A DNA stretch of 64,000 nucleotides from Actinomycetota bacterium (GTDB taxonomy: Bacteria > Actinomycetota > Actinomycetes > Propionibacteriales > Propionibacteriaceae), in assembly GCA_020161755.1 (NCBI GenBank), contig JAIUOS010000016.1, forward strand, positions 1-64,000, written 5' to 3'. This document shows positions 1 through 9,256 of this stretch, piece by piece; position 1 is the first letter of the stretch, and each line of letters starts with the position of its first letter. Position numbers and translations under genes: made by a program. The notes beneath the pieces were generated by a model. That model had not been told where the DNA came from. It worked only from the letters and a program-made list of their open reading frames with translations, and did not search any database.

Positions 1-361
<361 letters not shown>

Positions 362-387
362 TCAGGAGATCTCATCGAGTCAGAGTG

Positions 388-414
388 GTGGCACTCTCAG
401 CCTGAGAGTGCTAA
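388..414 (-). promoter_or_regulatory. CIRCE operator 1 (HrcA site) upstream of groEL
   Basis: GTGGCACTC, nine bases, then GAGTGCTAA. The right half is a perfect CIRCE half-site and the left half differs at two positions. The known repressor of such sites is HrcA. Confidence 0.88.
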
Positions 415-422
415 CTCCATGT

Positions 423-449
423 TTAGCACTCACACCCGGGGAGTGCAAA
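423..449 (-). promoter_or_regulatory. CIRCE operator 2 (HrcA site) upstream of groEL
   Basis: TTAGCACTC, nine bases, then GAGTGCAAA, a nearly perfect CIRCE element eight bases beyond the first one. The tandem arrangement suggests tight HrcA repression of groEL. Confidence 0.92.
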
Positions 450-889
450 CGTCCGGACGCGCGGAACGGGCGACGCCCAGAGGGGGAGGACGCCGCCCGC
501 CACCCACATCGTGCGCGTCCCAGGAACGGTGGAACGGACGCGCTCCGACGCGTCGGGAGACGCGCTGGGGTGTGCCACCCCCGGCCAGGCACCTGTCCTG
601 GGCCGGGGGCGCCGAGCAACACCACCGGCGGCTAGCGGGCCGGCCCGGTGACCTGTCCTCGGCGATCCGCTCGACAATCGGCGTCTCCGATGGCTGCAGG
701 CTAGCCACTCATCCCGGAGACGCTCGCAACTGGAACGTGATCGGCTGTGACCGGGGGGCCCGGCCACGACATCCAATCAACCAGCCGAACCTCAGCGGAC
801 GATCAGCCAATTGCGAAGGTTTGGTCAAGACGACGCCGTTGGCGCACTTCGCCCTGACTCTAGAATGTGCGGGGGCAACGCAATGACCT
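450..889. other. Intergenic region without a recognisable gene
   Basis: About 440 bases between the CIRCE sites and the 3' end of the ComJ-like gene. Open frames here are short and show no recognisable protein on either strand. It presumably holds the remainder of the groEL promoter region, but I could not place a promoter with confidence. Confidence 0.5.
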
Positions 890-1396
890 TCACTGCCCCA
901 TTGGTGGTGCACCCGCGAGTGATGTCTGTTTCAGTGTTCGAGTCGTGTCGCCTGGCTGGGTCGGCCAGACGTCGAAGCGGTAGTGCTCCACCGGTGGATT
1001 CACCGACTCATCCTCGTCAGCGGCGTCCCGACCTCGAGAGCGGCAGCAAACGGTGTAGGTTCCCGGGCCGGGCACAATCCCGTCGATCGCTTCGCCCCAG
1101 CCGCCTTGAGGGATGACCCAGAGGTCAGCCTTCGGGCAATCCACAATCAACAGATCAGCGTCCTCCCACCCGTCCAGATCGAGGGCCGGGCGGGTCTCGT
1201 GGTACTCAAGCTCCACTCCGACGAGGCCGCTGTGGACCTTGGTGTTGACCAAGGCCCCTCCGCGACAGGGTTCAGGCTCCATGAGAAGGCCCACAATCCC
1301 GCGGCCCTGGAAGTCATATTGAAACTGGGTCCAATCTTCGACGCCAACCCAGAAGCTGTGGAACTCCGCGCCAATCACTGCCGTCTTCACACTCAT
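890..1396 (-). CDS. ComJ/Nin-like putative nuclease inhibitor (immunity protein)
   Basis: 168 residues with no signal peptide or membrane segment, so probably cytosolic. It starts MSVKTAVIGAEFHSFWVGVE, has an acidic middle (RPALDLDGWEDADLL) and ends with a GTYTV strand and an acidic stretch followed by YRFDVWP. That order (early xxHSF/HQF aromatic motif, mid-protein strands, PxGxY strand, acidic loop and hydrophobic end) resembles Bacillus ComJ (Nin), the inhibitor of the DNA-entry nuclease NucA. The call is strengthened by context: its ATG overlaps by four bases the stop codon of a broken NucA/NucB nuclease remnant directly upstream. The inferred role is protection against that class of DNase. 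The family assignment is by eye and tentative; it could be an unrelated small actinobacterial protein. Confidence 0.5.
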   Translation of the reverse strand: MSVKTAVIGAEFHSFWVGVEDWTQFQYDFQGRGIVGLLMEPEPCRGGALVNTKVHSGLVGVELEYHETRPALDLDGWEDADLLIVDCPKADLWVIPQGGWGEAIDGIVPGPGTYTVCCRSRGRDAADEDESVNPPVEHYRFDVWPTQPGDTTRTLKQTSLAGAPPMGQ

Positions 1397-1652
1397 GCGA
1401 CAACCGTAACTGTGAACTTGTCACCGATGAGGACCCGGTACTTTCGGTACATCTTTGTTGACCTTGTCACCCCCGGCTCCGTTCTCCCCCTTTGGGGATT
1501 TGGCACCTGCTGAAGCCTGTCGGGCCGTGGCCGTGGACTTCCGGCCACACGCAGTCCTTGAAGACCCGGACGGGACCGCCGGAAGCAGCACCCTGTTGTG
1601 AGGATGCGATGGGGTATTCGTCGCGCTGGTAGAGCTCGACCGATTTGGACAA
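1393..1652 (-). pseudogene. Remnant of a NucA/NucB-type DNase domain, frameshifted
   Basis: Three consecutive reading frames together spell a NucA/NucB C-terminal half. The first frame carries YQRDEYPIASSQQG, including the family hallmark DEYP; the second carries GENGAGGDKVNK; the third carries MYRKYRVLIGDKFTV and stops inside the next gene's start. One extra base in the GGGGG run at about 1488-1492 and another near 1455-1458 would explain both shifts. The domain lacks its N-terminal half: the first frame begins in phase right after the kinase stop codon at 1665. NucA/NucB enzymes are secreted or toxin-delivered DNases. As it stands the fragment cannot make a full domain. Sequencing error in the G run could explain one shift, but not the missing N-terminus. 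Confidence 0.65.
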
Positions 1653-1664
1653 GACGGACGGGGC

Positions 1665-2786
1665 TCAGCCCGGCGAGTCCGGCAGCAGCAGCGTGAACCG
1701 CGAACCCAGCCCCTCGCCCGGGCTGGACGCGACCAGCGTCCCGCCGTGGGCCCGGGCGATGGCCAGGCTGACCGCCAGCCCGATGCCGGTGCCGCCGGCG
1801 TCCCTGGTGCGGGCGGCGTCGGTGCGGTAGAAGCGTTCGAAGATCCGCTCGAGGTGCTCGGCGGCGATTCCGTCCCCGTCGTCGGTGACTGTGACCTCGG
1901 TCGCCTCGGGCAGCGTCCGGGCGGCCAGCACCACCTGCCCGCCGGGCGGGGTGTGCCGCAGGGCGTTCGAGAGCAGGTTGGCCAGCACCTGGACGATGCG
2001 CTGCGCGTCCGCCCGCACCGGCCCCGACGGCGAGCCCTCGATCGCCAGGGCCACGTCCTTGCGGGCGAACGCCTCGGCGGCGGCCGACTGGGCCTGTTCG
2101 AGCAGTTCGGACAGCTCGCATGTGGTCGGGAACACCGACAGCCCGCCCTGGGCGTCGGAGATGTCCCGCAGGTCGCCGGCGAGACGGGTCAGCCGTCCGG
2201 CCTGCTCGGTGAGCGTCGCGAACGTCTCCGGGCCGGCGTCCAGCACCCCGTCGGAGAGCGCCTCGACGGTGACCGCGAGCGAGGCGATCGGCGTCCGCAG
2301 CTCGTGGGCCAGGTCGGCCAGCAGCTGCCGGCGGGCGTCCTCCGACTCCCCGAGGCGGGTGGCCATGGCGTTGAAGCTGTCTGCCAGCAGCGCGACCTCC
2401 TCGCCCGCCGCCCGTCCGGGATCGACGCGCTGGGTGAAGTCGCCCGCGGCCACCTCCCGGGCGACCGCGCCGAGCTCACGCAACTGCCGACGCAGCGGAC
2501 GCACCATCGCCAGCCCCAGCGTGATCGCCACCGCGGCGGCGACAACGACGGCGACAGCCAGCGAGATCCACATCGCCGAGGCGAACGCGTTCTCGGCGAA
2601 CACCAGTTGGTCGGTGGTCTCCAGCGGCCCGTTGTCGACCAGGTAGAACTCGAACAGGCTGGGCCCGACGGCCGCCATCACCAGGGCCACGGTCGCGAGC
2701 AGCACGCCGGCGACCGCTAGCTCGCCCAGGAGCAGGCGCCCGTAGAACGTGCGGCTGAACCGCTCCCCCGGCCTCAGCTGCGGCAC
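1665..2786 (-). CDS. Sensor histidine kinase (BaeS-like), membrane
   Basis: 373 residues. Two membrane helices (about 20-45 and 72-95) flank a short extracytoplasmic sensor loop. A HAMP linker follows (VRPLRRQLRELGAVAREVAA), then a HisKA helix with the phospho-acceptor in LADLAHELRTPIASL, and an HATPase domain with N, G1 and G2 boxes (NLLSNALRHTPP, DDGDGIA, GGTGIGLAV). It autophosphorylates on histidine and passes phosphate to the response regulator encoded 10 bases upstream. The start is GTG (GTGCCGCAG), immediately after the regulator's stop. The inducing signal cannot be read from the sequence. The NucA remnant begins in the same frame right after its stop codon. Confidence 0.93.
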   Translation of the reverse strand: MPQLRPGERFSRTFYGRLLLGELAVAGVLLATVALVMAAVGPSLFEFYLVDNGPLETTDQLVFAENAFASAMWISLAVAVVVAAAVAITLGLAMVRPLRRQLRELGAVAREVAAGDFTQRVDPGRAAGEEVALLADSFNAMATRLGESEDARRQLLADLAHELRTPIASLAVTVEALSDGVLDAGPETFATLTEQAGRLTRLAGDLRDISDAQGGLSVFPTTCELSELLEQAQSAAAEAFARKDVALAIEGSPSGPVRADAQRIVQVLANLLSNALRHTPPGGQVVLAARTLPEATEVTVTDDGDGIAAEHLERIFERFYRTDAARTRDAGGTGIGLAVSLAIARAHGGTLVASSPGEGLGSRFTLLLPDSPG

Positions 2787-2796
2787 GACCGGCCCC

Positions 2797-3501
2797 TCAC
2801 CCGGCGCCCATGCGGTAGCCGACGCCGCGGACGGTGACCACGTAGCGCTGGGTTGCCGGGTCGTCGCCGAGCTTGCGGCGCAGGTTGGCGATGTGCACGT
2901 CCACCATGTGTTCGTCGCCCACGCCCACGTCGCCCCAGATGGTCTCGATCAGCTGCCGGCGGCTCAGCGCCAGCCGCGGCAGCTCCGACAGCACGGTGAG
3001 CAGGTCGAACTCGGTGGGCGTCAGCTCCACCAGCTGCCCGGCGACCGTCGCCTCGCGGGCGGCCGGGTCGACGCTCAGGGCGCCGAACCGCCGCACCGGC
3101 GCGGCCGCTGTGGTCGCGCCCCCGGAGCGCGGCCGGCGCAGCATCGCCTGCACGCGCGCAACCAGCTCACGGGCGCTGAACGGCTTGGTCACGTAGTCGT
3201 CGGCGCCGACCGACAGGCCGATCAGGACGTCCACCTCGTCGGTCCGGGCGGTCAGCATCACCAGGTAGCAGTCGCTGAACGTGCGGACCTGGCGGCACAC
3301 CTCGATGCCGTCCATGCCGGGTAGCCCGAGGTCGAGGATGATCACGGTCGGGTCGAGCCGGCGCGCCAGCTCGAGGGCCTCCAGTCCGTCCCCGCTGATC
3401 GTGGTCTCGAAGCCGGCCCGGTCGAGGTAGGACGCGACCACGCCCGCGAGCACGGCCTCGTCGTCGACGATCAGCACGTGGCCCAGACTGCCCGCCTGCA
3501 T
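2797..3501 (-). CDS. OmpR/PhoB-family response regulator
   Basis: 234 residues. The receiver domain begins HVLIVDDEAVLAG and has the phosphorylatable aspartate in IILDLGLPGMDG and the conserved lysine in DDYVTKPFSARE. A C-terminal winged-helix DNA-binding domain follows (LTPTEFDLLTVL to VRGVGYRMGAG). I chose the ATG at 3501 because GGTGAGGAGGT lies immediately upstream; a longer frame to 3648 would run over the divergent gene at 3567. It forms an operon with the histidine kinase downstream. The target genes are unknown. Confidence 0.94.
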   Translation of the reverse strand: MQAGSLGHVLIVDDEAVLAGVVASYLDRAGFETTISGDGLEALELARRLDPTVIILDLGLPGMDGIEVCRQVRTFSDCYLVMLTARTDEVDVLIGLSVGADDYVTKPFSARELVARVQAMLRRPRSGGATTAAAPVRRFGALSVDPAAREATVAGQLVELTPTEFDLLTVLSELPRLALSRRQLIETIWGDVGVGDEHMVDVHIANLRRKLGDDPATQRYVVTVRGVGYRMGAG

Positions 3502-3566
3502 GGGCACCTCCTCACCGGCCAGACTACGGGTGACGGCGCCGTCTTGGGGAGCGGCAGAATGGGGAC

Positions 3567-4058
3567 ATGCCGCTCGCTCCGTCGAACCGCACCCGGCCGG
3601 TCCACTGGGTCCGCGCCGTGGGCAACGTGGTGAACCTGTCCACGCCACTGGGGCTGGCGGTCGCCGCCGTCGGGCAGGCCCGGCTGTGTCGGGGGCCCGA
3701 GCTGCTGGTGTTCGCCGAGCACTACCGGCTGCGCGTCCCCCGGGCCGGGGCGTTCACGATCGGCAACGTGGTGCTGGTGCCGCGCGGCACCGCGTCCGCC
3801 CTGGAACGGCGCACACCGGGGACGCTCGCGCACGAGGCCACCCACAGCTGGCAGTGGTTCTGGTGCCTGGGGCTGCCGTTCCTGCCGCTCTACGGGCTGG
3901 CGTCTGCCTGGTCGTGGCTGCGGACGGCCGACACGGCGTCGGCGAACTGGTTCGAGCGCAACGCCGGGCTGGTGCGGGGTGGCTACACCGAGCACCCGAG
4001 GAACAATGCGGGCCTGCGCCGACTGCTCGGACGCGGCCGCGTCCCGCTGAAGTCCTGA
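3567..4058 (+). CDS. Small hydrophobic protein with an HExxH zinc motif
   Basis: 163 residues of unknown function. A candidate zinc-metalloprotease signature, HEATH, is at 89-93 with a following hydrophobic stretch (about 96-118) and a possible third ligand at Glu130 (NWFERNAG). The spacing and the pattern LAHEATHSWQW recall DUF4157-like minimal metallopeptidase folds, but the protein is shorter than any protease I recognise. The arrangement suggests membrane association with the zinc site near the membrane face. It is divergent from the response regulator and separated from it by 65 bases. A CAGAAT box ends six bases before the ATG, so the transcript may be leaderless. No partner gene hints at a substrate. 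Confidence 0.7.
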   Translation: MPLAPSNRTRPVHWVRAVGNVVNLSTPLGLAVAAVGQARLCRGPELLVFAEHYRLRVPRAGAFTIGNVVLVPRGTASALERRTPGTLAHEATHSWQWFWCLGLPFLPLYGLASAWSWLRTADTASANWFERNAGLVRGGYTEHPRNNAGLRRLLGRGRVPLKS

Positions 4059-4065
4059 GGCTCGC

Positions 4066-4350
4066 TCAGACCTTGAGGTTGACGCCCAGGCGACGAGCGG
4101 TGCGCTCCTTCTGCCGGGTGGCGCGCAGGCGACGCAGCCGCTTCACCAGCAGCGGGTCGTGCGCGAGCGCCTCCTCGGAGTCGATCAGCGCGTTGAGCAA
4201 CTGGTAGTAGCGGGTCGGCGAGATGTCGAAACGCTCGCGGATCTCCGACTCCTTCGACCCGGGCAGCGCCCACCACTGCTTCTCGAACTCCAGGAGCGAG
4301 GCCTGCTGCTCGGAGAGGCCGCGGGCGGGAAGGGCCATCGCGTCGGACAT
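4066..4350 (-). CDS. DUF3263 family helix-turn-helix protein
   Basis: 94 residues with the DUF3263 pattern: LLEFEKQWWALPGSKESEIR followed by FDISPTRYYQLLNALID, a helix-turn-helix-like segment, then a basic tail (LRRLRATRQKERTARRLG). The family is almost confined to actinobacteria and its role is not established; DNA binding is the natural inference. It is convergent with the HExxH protein gene. A TAACCT box ends six bases before the ATG and there is no Shine-Dalgarno sequence, so it is probably translated from a leaderless mRNA. Confidence 0.88.
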   Translation of the reverse strand: MSDAMALPARGLSEQQASLLEFEKQWWALPGSKESEIRERFDISPTRYYQLLNALIDSEEALAHDPLLVKRLRRLRATRQKERTARRLGVNLKV

Positions 4351-4356
4351 GGCGCA

Positions 4357-4362
4357 AGGTTA
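4357..4362 (-). promoter_or_regulatory. Probable -10 box of leaderless promoter (DUF3263 gene)
   Basis: TAACCT on the minus strand ends six bases before the ATG at 4350, with no ribosome-binding site between. Confidence 0.55.
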
Positions 4363-4485
4363 CCGCGCGAACCACACCGATGTCATTCGATCCCGAGACC
4401 TCGGGGCCACAGGAGGATGCAGGGAGGCCCGGGGTCTGTCGGGCCGGAGGTTCCCGGTGTGTCAGGTCCACCGGTGCCGGACGGA

Positions 4486-4491
4486 TAGAGT
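4486..4491 (+). promoter_or_regulatory. Possible -10 box for manA
   Basis: TAGAGT about 53 bases before the manA ATG. The same hexamer lies upstream of glyA at 47004. No convincing -35 was found. Confidence 0.35.
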
Positions 4492-4544
4492 GGAGGGCGC
4501 CCCGCGGGCGAAGACGTGAACCCCCGAAGAAGTGAGGATGCTCG

Positions 4545-5732
4545 ATGCAGTTGCTGCACGGCACTGTCCAGCACTACGCGTGGGGGACCACCGATGCGAT
4601 CCCTGAACTGCTGGGCGTGCCCGCCGACGGCCGCCCGTTCGCCGAGTACTGGCTGGGTGCCCACGCGCTGGCTCCGTCCGAGCTGGACGGGGTGAAGCTC
4701 GACCAGGTCGTGCGGGACCACCCCGAGGTGGTCGGCGAGCCCAGCCGGTTCACGTTCGGCGACCAGCTGCCCTACCTGCTGAAGGTGCTGTCGGCGCGGC
4801 ACGCGCTGTCGCTCCAGGTGCACCCCTCCCGCGACCAGGCCCAGGAGGGCTTCGCGCGGGAGAACGAGGCCGGCATCGCCGCGGACGCCCCCGAGCGCAC
4901 GTACCGCGACGACTGGCCCAAGCCCGAGATCATGATCGCGATCGAGCCGTTCCACACCCTGTCCGGCTTCCGCGACCCGCGGCAGACCGCCGCCCTGTTC
5001 GCCGGGCTGGGCGTCGCCGACCAGCTCGCCTCCGTGATCGGCCCGCTCACCGAGCGCAAGGGCGAGGCCGCGCTGGCGGAGGTGTTCCTCGACGTGCTCA
5101 GCCTCGACGGCGAGCGCGCGCAGCTGTCCGAGCTGGTGTGCGCGGCGGCGATGGCCCACAAGGACGACGAGGGCGAGGTCGGCGAGTTCGCCCGCACCGT
5201 GCTGGAACTGGACGAGGTGTTCCCCTCCGACCCCGGCATCCTGGCCGCCCTGCTGATGAACCGGGTCGTGCTGGCGCCGGGCGAGGCGATCTTCGTCCCG
5301 GCCGGCCACATGCACGCCCACCTGCGCGGCACGGGCATCGAGGTGATGGCGAACTCCGACAACGTGATCCGCGGCGGCCTCACCAACAAGCACGTGGACG
5401 TCAACGAGCTGGTCAAGGTCGTCGACTTCGCCCCCGCCGCGGCCGAGCTGACGCTCCCGGAGCCGGTCGGGCCGGGCGTCGACCACTACGCCACCGGGTG
5501 CCCCGAGTTCGACGTGTGGCGCCTCGCCCCGACCGACAGCGACGCGGTCGCCCTGCCCGGGGTGGGCTCGGCACGCATCCTGCTCGTGGTCTCCGGCAGC
5601 GCCGAGCTCGTCCGGGCGGACGAGCGGCTGGCGCTGCACAAGGGCGAGTCGGCCTTCCTGGCCGCTGACGAGGAGGACGTGACGCTGCACGGCGACGCCG
5701 TCGCCTTCGTGGCCGCCTCCGGCCTGCGCTGA
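4545..5732 (+). CDS. manA: Mannose-6-phosphate isomerase, class I
   Basis: 395 residues. Interconverts fructose 6-phosphate and mannose 6-phosphate in the cytosol, feeding GDP-mannose and glycan synthesis or mannose use. Type I hallmarks are visible: YAWG near the N-terminus, the zinc-site motif LQVHPS (Gln91, His93), KPEIMIAIEPF, and the substrate loop PAGHMHAHLRGTGIEVMANS followed by DNVIRGG. The length matches the family. The ATG follows GAAGAAGTGAGG at 4526-4537. The downstream kinase-like gene begins one base after its stop, so the two are co-transcribed. Confidence 0.95.
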   Translation: MQLLHGTVQHYAWGTTDAIPELLGVPADGRPFAEYWLGAHALAPSELDGVKLDQVVRDHPEVVGEPSRFTFGDQLPYLLKVLSARHALSLQVHPSRDQAQEGFARENEAGIAADAPERTYRDDWPKPEIMIAIEPFHTLSGFRDPRQTAALFAGLGVADQLASVIGPLTERKGEAALAEVFLDVLSLDGERAQLSELVCAAAMAHKDDEGEVGEFARTVLELDEVFPSDPGILAALLMNRVVLAPGEAIFVPAGHMHAHLRGTGIEVMANSDNVIRGGLTNKHVDVNELVKVVDFAPAAAELTLPEPVGPGVDHYATGCPEFDVWRLAPTDSDAVALPGVGSARILLVVSGSAELVRADERLALHKGESAFLAADEEDVTLHGDAVAFVAASGLR

Positions 5733-5733
5733 C

Positions 5734-6264
5734 ATGCCGATGGCGCTGGCCGCGCTCGCTCGGGCGGTGCGCGAACTGGTCGCGTCCGGCGTGCGTCCGG
5801 TCGTGCTGATCGACGGCGGCGCCGGCTCCGGCAAGACCACGCTCGCGGAGTCGCTGGCCCGGTTCTGGCCCGGGCCCGTCCAGGTGGTCGGCCTCGACGA
5901 GGTCTATCCCGGCTGGCACGGGCTCGCGTCCGCGTCCGCGGCGGTGCCCGAACTGATCCTGGGCAGCGGGTTCACCACGTGGGACTGGGAGCGGGACGCC
6001 CCCGGGCCGTGGCGCGCGCTGGACCCCCGCGAGGCACTCGTCGTGGAGGGCTGCGGGGCGCTCACCCCCGCCAGCAAGGCTCTCGCCGGGCTGGCGGTCT
6101 GGCTCGAACTGGACGAACCCACCCGCCGGGAGCGGGCGCTGGCCCGCGACGGCGAGATCTTCGCCGCGCACTGGGACGAGTGGGCCGCGCAGGAGGCCGT
6201 GCACTGGCAGGTCGACCACCCGCGCGAGCTGGCCGACCTCGTGATCGACACCGACGCCCCCTGA
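5734..6264 (+). CDS. Uridine-kinase-like P-loop NTPase
   Basis: 176 residues. An N-terminal Walker A (DGGAGSGKTTLAE, about residues 29-41) is followed by a GLDEVYPGW segment typical of uridine kinase-like proteins, where the aspartate is catalytic, and by EALVVEGCGALT. The size and motif order fit the (d)NTP-dependent nucleoside/uridine kinase-like P-loop group; the true substrate is unknown. It starts one base after the manA stop, with no room for its own promoter, so it is translated from the manA transcript. Confidence 0.82.
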   Translation: MPMALAALARAVRELVASGVRPVVLIDGGAGSGKTTLAESLARFWPGPVQVVGLDEVYPGWHGLASASAAVPELILGSGFTTWDWERDAPGPWRALDPREALVVEGCGALTPASKALAGLAVWLELDEPTRRERALARDGEIFAAHWDEWAAQEAVHWQVDHPRELADLVIDTDAP

Positions 6265-6306
6265 GGCGCCCTGGGCCCACGCCCCCTGAGAAGCTCGGCG
6301 CCACAC

Positions 6307-6356
6307 GATCCCTGAGGAGCTCGTGAGCGCAGCGAACGAGCGTCACGAAGGGGCGT
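6307..6356. repeat. Palindromic repeat, CCTGAGGAGC...GTCACGAAGGG family
   Basis: The ends GATCCCTGAGGAGC and GCGTCACGAAGGG enclose an inverted core (CTCGTGAGCG / CGAACGAG). The same ends recur at 60063-60100 and inside the E2 gene at 20206-20258 and 20487-20630. A partial relative, CCCCCTGAGAAGCTC, lies just upstream at about 6284. Confidence 0.8.
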
Positions 6357-6398
6357 CCCGTCACTTGCTGGCACAATGATCGCCGGGCTCCGGCCCGC

Positions 6399-6471
6399 GC
6401 CGCGTTAGCTCAGTTGGTAGAGCCCCGATCTTGTAAATCGGTTGTCGGGAGTTCGATTCTCCCACGCGGCT
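6399..6471 (+). tRNA. tRNA-Thr (anticodon TGT)
   Basis: 73 nt cloverleaf with all four stems paired: acceptor GCCGCGT/ACGCGGC, D stem GCTC/GAGC, anticodon stem CCGAT/ATCGG with loop CTTGTAA (anticodon TGT at 6432-6434, decoding ACA), and T stem GGGAG/CTCCC with loop TTCGATT. The 3' CCA is not encoded. A methyltransferase gene starts one base after the discriminator base. Confidence 0.97.
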
Positions 6472-6472
6472 C

Positions 6473-7078
6473 GTGACGTTTCCTCAAGGACAGTGGCAGC
6501 AGATCATCGCGCGCGACCCCGGCCACTCGGCCCGCTACATCGAGCGCTTCCGGATGCTCGCCGCGCAGGGCCACGACCTGTACGGCGAGGCCCGGCTGAT
6601 CGACGCGATGGTCGGACGCGGGTCCGCGCTCCTCGACGCCGGCTGCGGGCCGGGCCGCCACGCCGGCTACCTGCACGAGGCCGGCCACCGGGTCGTCGGT
6701 GTCGACGTGGACCCGGCCCTGATCGCCGCGGCGCAGGCCGACTCCCCCGGCCCGACCTACCTGGTCGGCGACCTGGCCGGGTTCGACCTGCCCGAGGAGG
6801 CCCCGCAGGAGTTCGACGCCATCCTGTGCGCGGGCAACGTGATGACGTTCCTGCACCCCGAGACCCGCGTCCCGGCGCTGGCACAGCTGGCGTCGCGGCT
6901 GGCCGCGTCCGGGCGTGCGGTGATCGGTTTCGGGGCCGGACGGGGCTACGCCTTCGACGAGTTCCTCGCCGACGCCGCCACCGCCGGACTGTCGCTCCAG
7001 CAGGCGTTCGCGACGTGGGACCTGCGTCCGTTCACCCCGCAGGCCGACTTCCTGGTCGCGGTGTTCGGCCGGGCCTGA
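6473..7078 (+). CDS. Class I SAM-dependent methyltransferase
   Basis: 201 residues with a Rossmann methyltransferase core: motif I DAGCGPG at 55-61, the acidic residue closing strand 2 in VGVDVDP at about 75-81, and FDAILCAGNVM for motif II. It transfers a methyl group from S-adenosylmethionine; the acceptor is unknown. The start is a GTG one base after the tRNA-Thr. The aligned length of related proteins (a WxxI...PGHSxxYIERF segment before motif I) needs a start about here. There is no Shine-Dalgarno, so the mRNA would be leaderless if RNase Z releases the tRNA. Confidence 0.88.
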   Translation: MTFPQGQWQQIIARDPGHSARYIERFRMLAAQGHDLYGEARLIDAMVGRGSALLDAGCGPGRHAGYLHEAGHRVVGVDVDPALIAAAQADSPGPTYLVGDLAGFDLPEEAPQEFDAILCAGNVMTFLHPETRVPALAQLASRLAASGRAVIGFGAGRGYAFDEFLADAATAGLSLQQAFATWDLRPFTPQADFLVAVFGRA

Positions 7079-7105
7079 TCGGGCCCGATCACACCGGTTC
7101 GGGCC

Positions 7106-7849
7106 TCAGGGCTTCGAGGCCGCGCGCTTGCTCTGCGTCCGCCAGCCCTGGGCGATCAGCACGACCAGGATCGCCAGCGACACCCAGGTGAGGTACTTGC
7201 CGTAGGTGTCCATGACGGCGACCGCGGGCTCGCCGATCCAGTAGCCGGCGGCCAGGCACAACCCGTTCACCACGACCGAGGTCGCGATCGAGACCGACAG
7301 GAACCTGCGCAGGCTGGTGCCGGCCTCGCCGAGGACGGCGAGGACGACCGCCCGGCCCGGGACGCCGGGCACCATCGACAGCACCAGCGCGGCCAGCTCG
7401 TACTTGCGGGCGAACCGCTCGACGCGCTCGTTGATGCGGCGGGCCCGCTCGGAGCGTCCCGACCACACCTCGATGAGCTCGCGGCCCCACAGGCGTCCGG
7501 CCCACCAGTAGATACAGTCGAACTTGATCAGCCCGAACGTGCCGAGGAACCAGACCAGCGGCCACCACGGGTCGCCGATCGCGGCCCGGGCGCCGATCAG
7601 CACCATGCCCGACCAGGACCCGAGGGACGCCAGTACGTGCGGCCCGAACGCGAGCAGGGTGGGACGCAGGAAGCTCATCACCAGCCCGTAGGCGGCGGCG
7701 ATGCCGAGCCAGGTGAAGCAGGCGACGTCGGCGGGCGTCGGCTTGTGCCGCCAGGGCAGGGACGGGTCGTCCCACCACTCCTTGGGCGCCTCGGGCTCGG
7801 GCCCGTCCGGCGGTGCGGTGCGGCCGTCGTCGGGCTGGGCGTCACTCAC
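7106..7849 (-). CDS. DedA/SNARE-associated family membrane protein
   Basis: 247 residues. A proline- and acid-rich cytosolic N-terminus precedes several membrane helices, with the DedA signature visible as [21 protein letters not shown] followed by [17 protein letters not shown], the re-entrant-loop region. Members act in lipid carrier or polyprenyl-phosphate flipping and membrane homeostasis. The GTG start at 7849 has no ribosome-binding site, but a TAGGCT box ends six bases before it. Convergent with the methyltransferase gene. Confidence 0.88.
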   Translation of the reverse strand: MSDAQPDDGRTAPPDGPEPEAPKEWWDDPSLPWRHKPTPADVACFTWLGIAAAYGLVMSFLRPTLLAFGPHVLASLGSWSGMVLIGARAAIGDPWWPLVWFLGTFGLIKFDCIYWWAGRLWGRELIEVWSGRSERARRINERVERFARKYELAALVLSMVPGVPGRAVVLAVLGEAGTSLRRFLSVSIATSVVVNGLCLAAGYWIGEPAVAVMDTYGKYLTWVSLAILVVLIAQGWRTQSKRAASKP

Positions 7850-7855
7850 CCGGCG

Positions 7856-7861
7856 AGCCTA
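7856..7861 (-). promoter_or_regulatory. Probable -10 box of leaderless promoter (DedA-family gene)
   Basis: TAGGCT on the minus strand ends six bases before the GTG at 7849. Confidence 0.55.
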
Positions 7862-8048
7862 CCCGAGGCCGTCCGGGCCGTCGGTGGCCGGGGTCGGACG
7901 CGACGGTCCGACGCGACCGGGGTTTGAAACGAGACTATGGCCGGTTCGCGCGTCCGCATGCGAAGATGGATGCGCCGCACACCCGCGGCGCTTCTCTTCC
8001 ACTACGGATCGTCGGGCACGTACCTGCCCGTGGAAAGGTGTTTCTGGC

Positions 8049-9146
<1,098 letters not shown>

Positions 9147-9157
9147 CAGCACCAGCG

Positions 9158-9190
9158 AAGGGCCGGACGGGACACCCCGTCCGGCCCTTT
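9158..9190 (+). terminator. Intrinsic terminator of the ABC ATPase gene
   Basis: A 14-bp perfect stem (AAGGGCCGGACGGG) with loop ACAC, 12 bases after the stop codon, ending in a short T run. Confidence 0.85.
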
Positions 9191-9199
9191 CGCCGTCCC

Positions 9200-9256
9200 G
9201 GACCGAATCGGGGACGGTTCCCAACCCGGTCCCGGACCGAGATGGGGACGGATCCC
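9200..9256. repeat. Tandem palindromic repeats, GGACCGA...GGACGGTTCC family
   Basis: A 33-base unit (9200-9232) framed by GGACCG and CGGTCC, then one base and a second partial unit (9234-9256). The same unit forms an array at 48479-48570. The positions right after a terminator suggest insertion into non-essential DNA. Confidence 0.8.
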
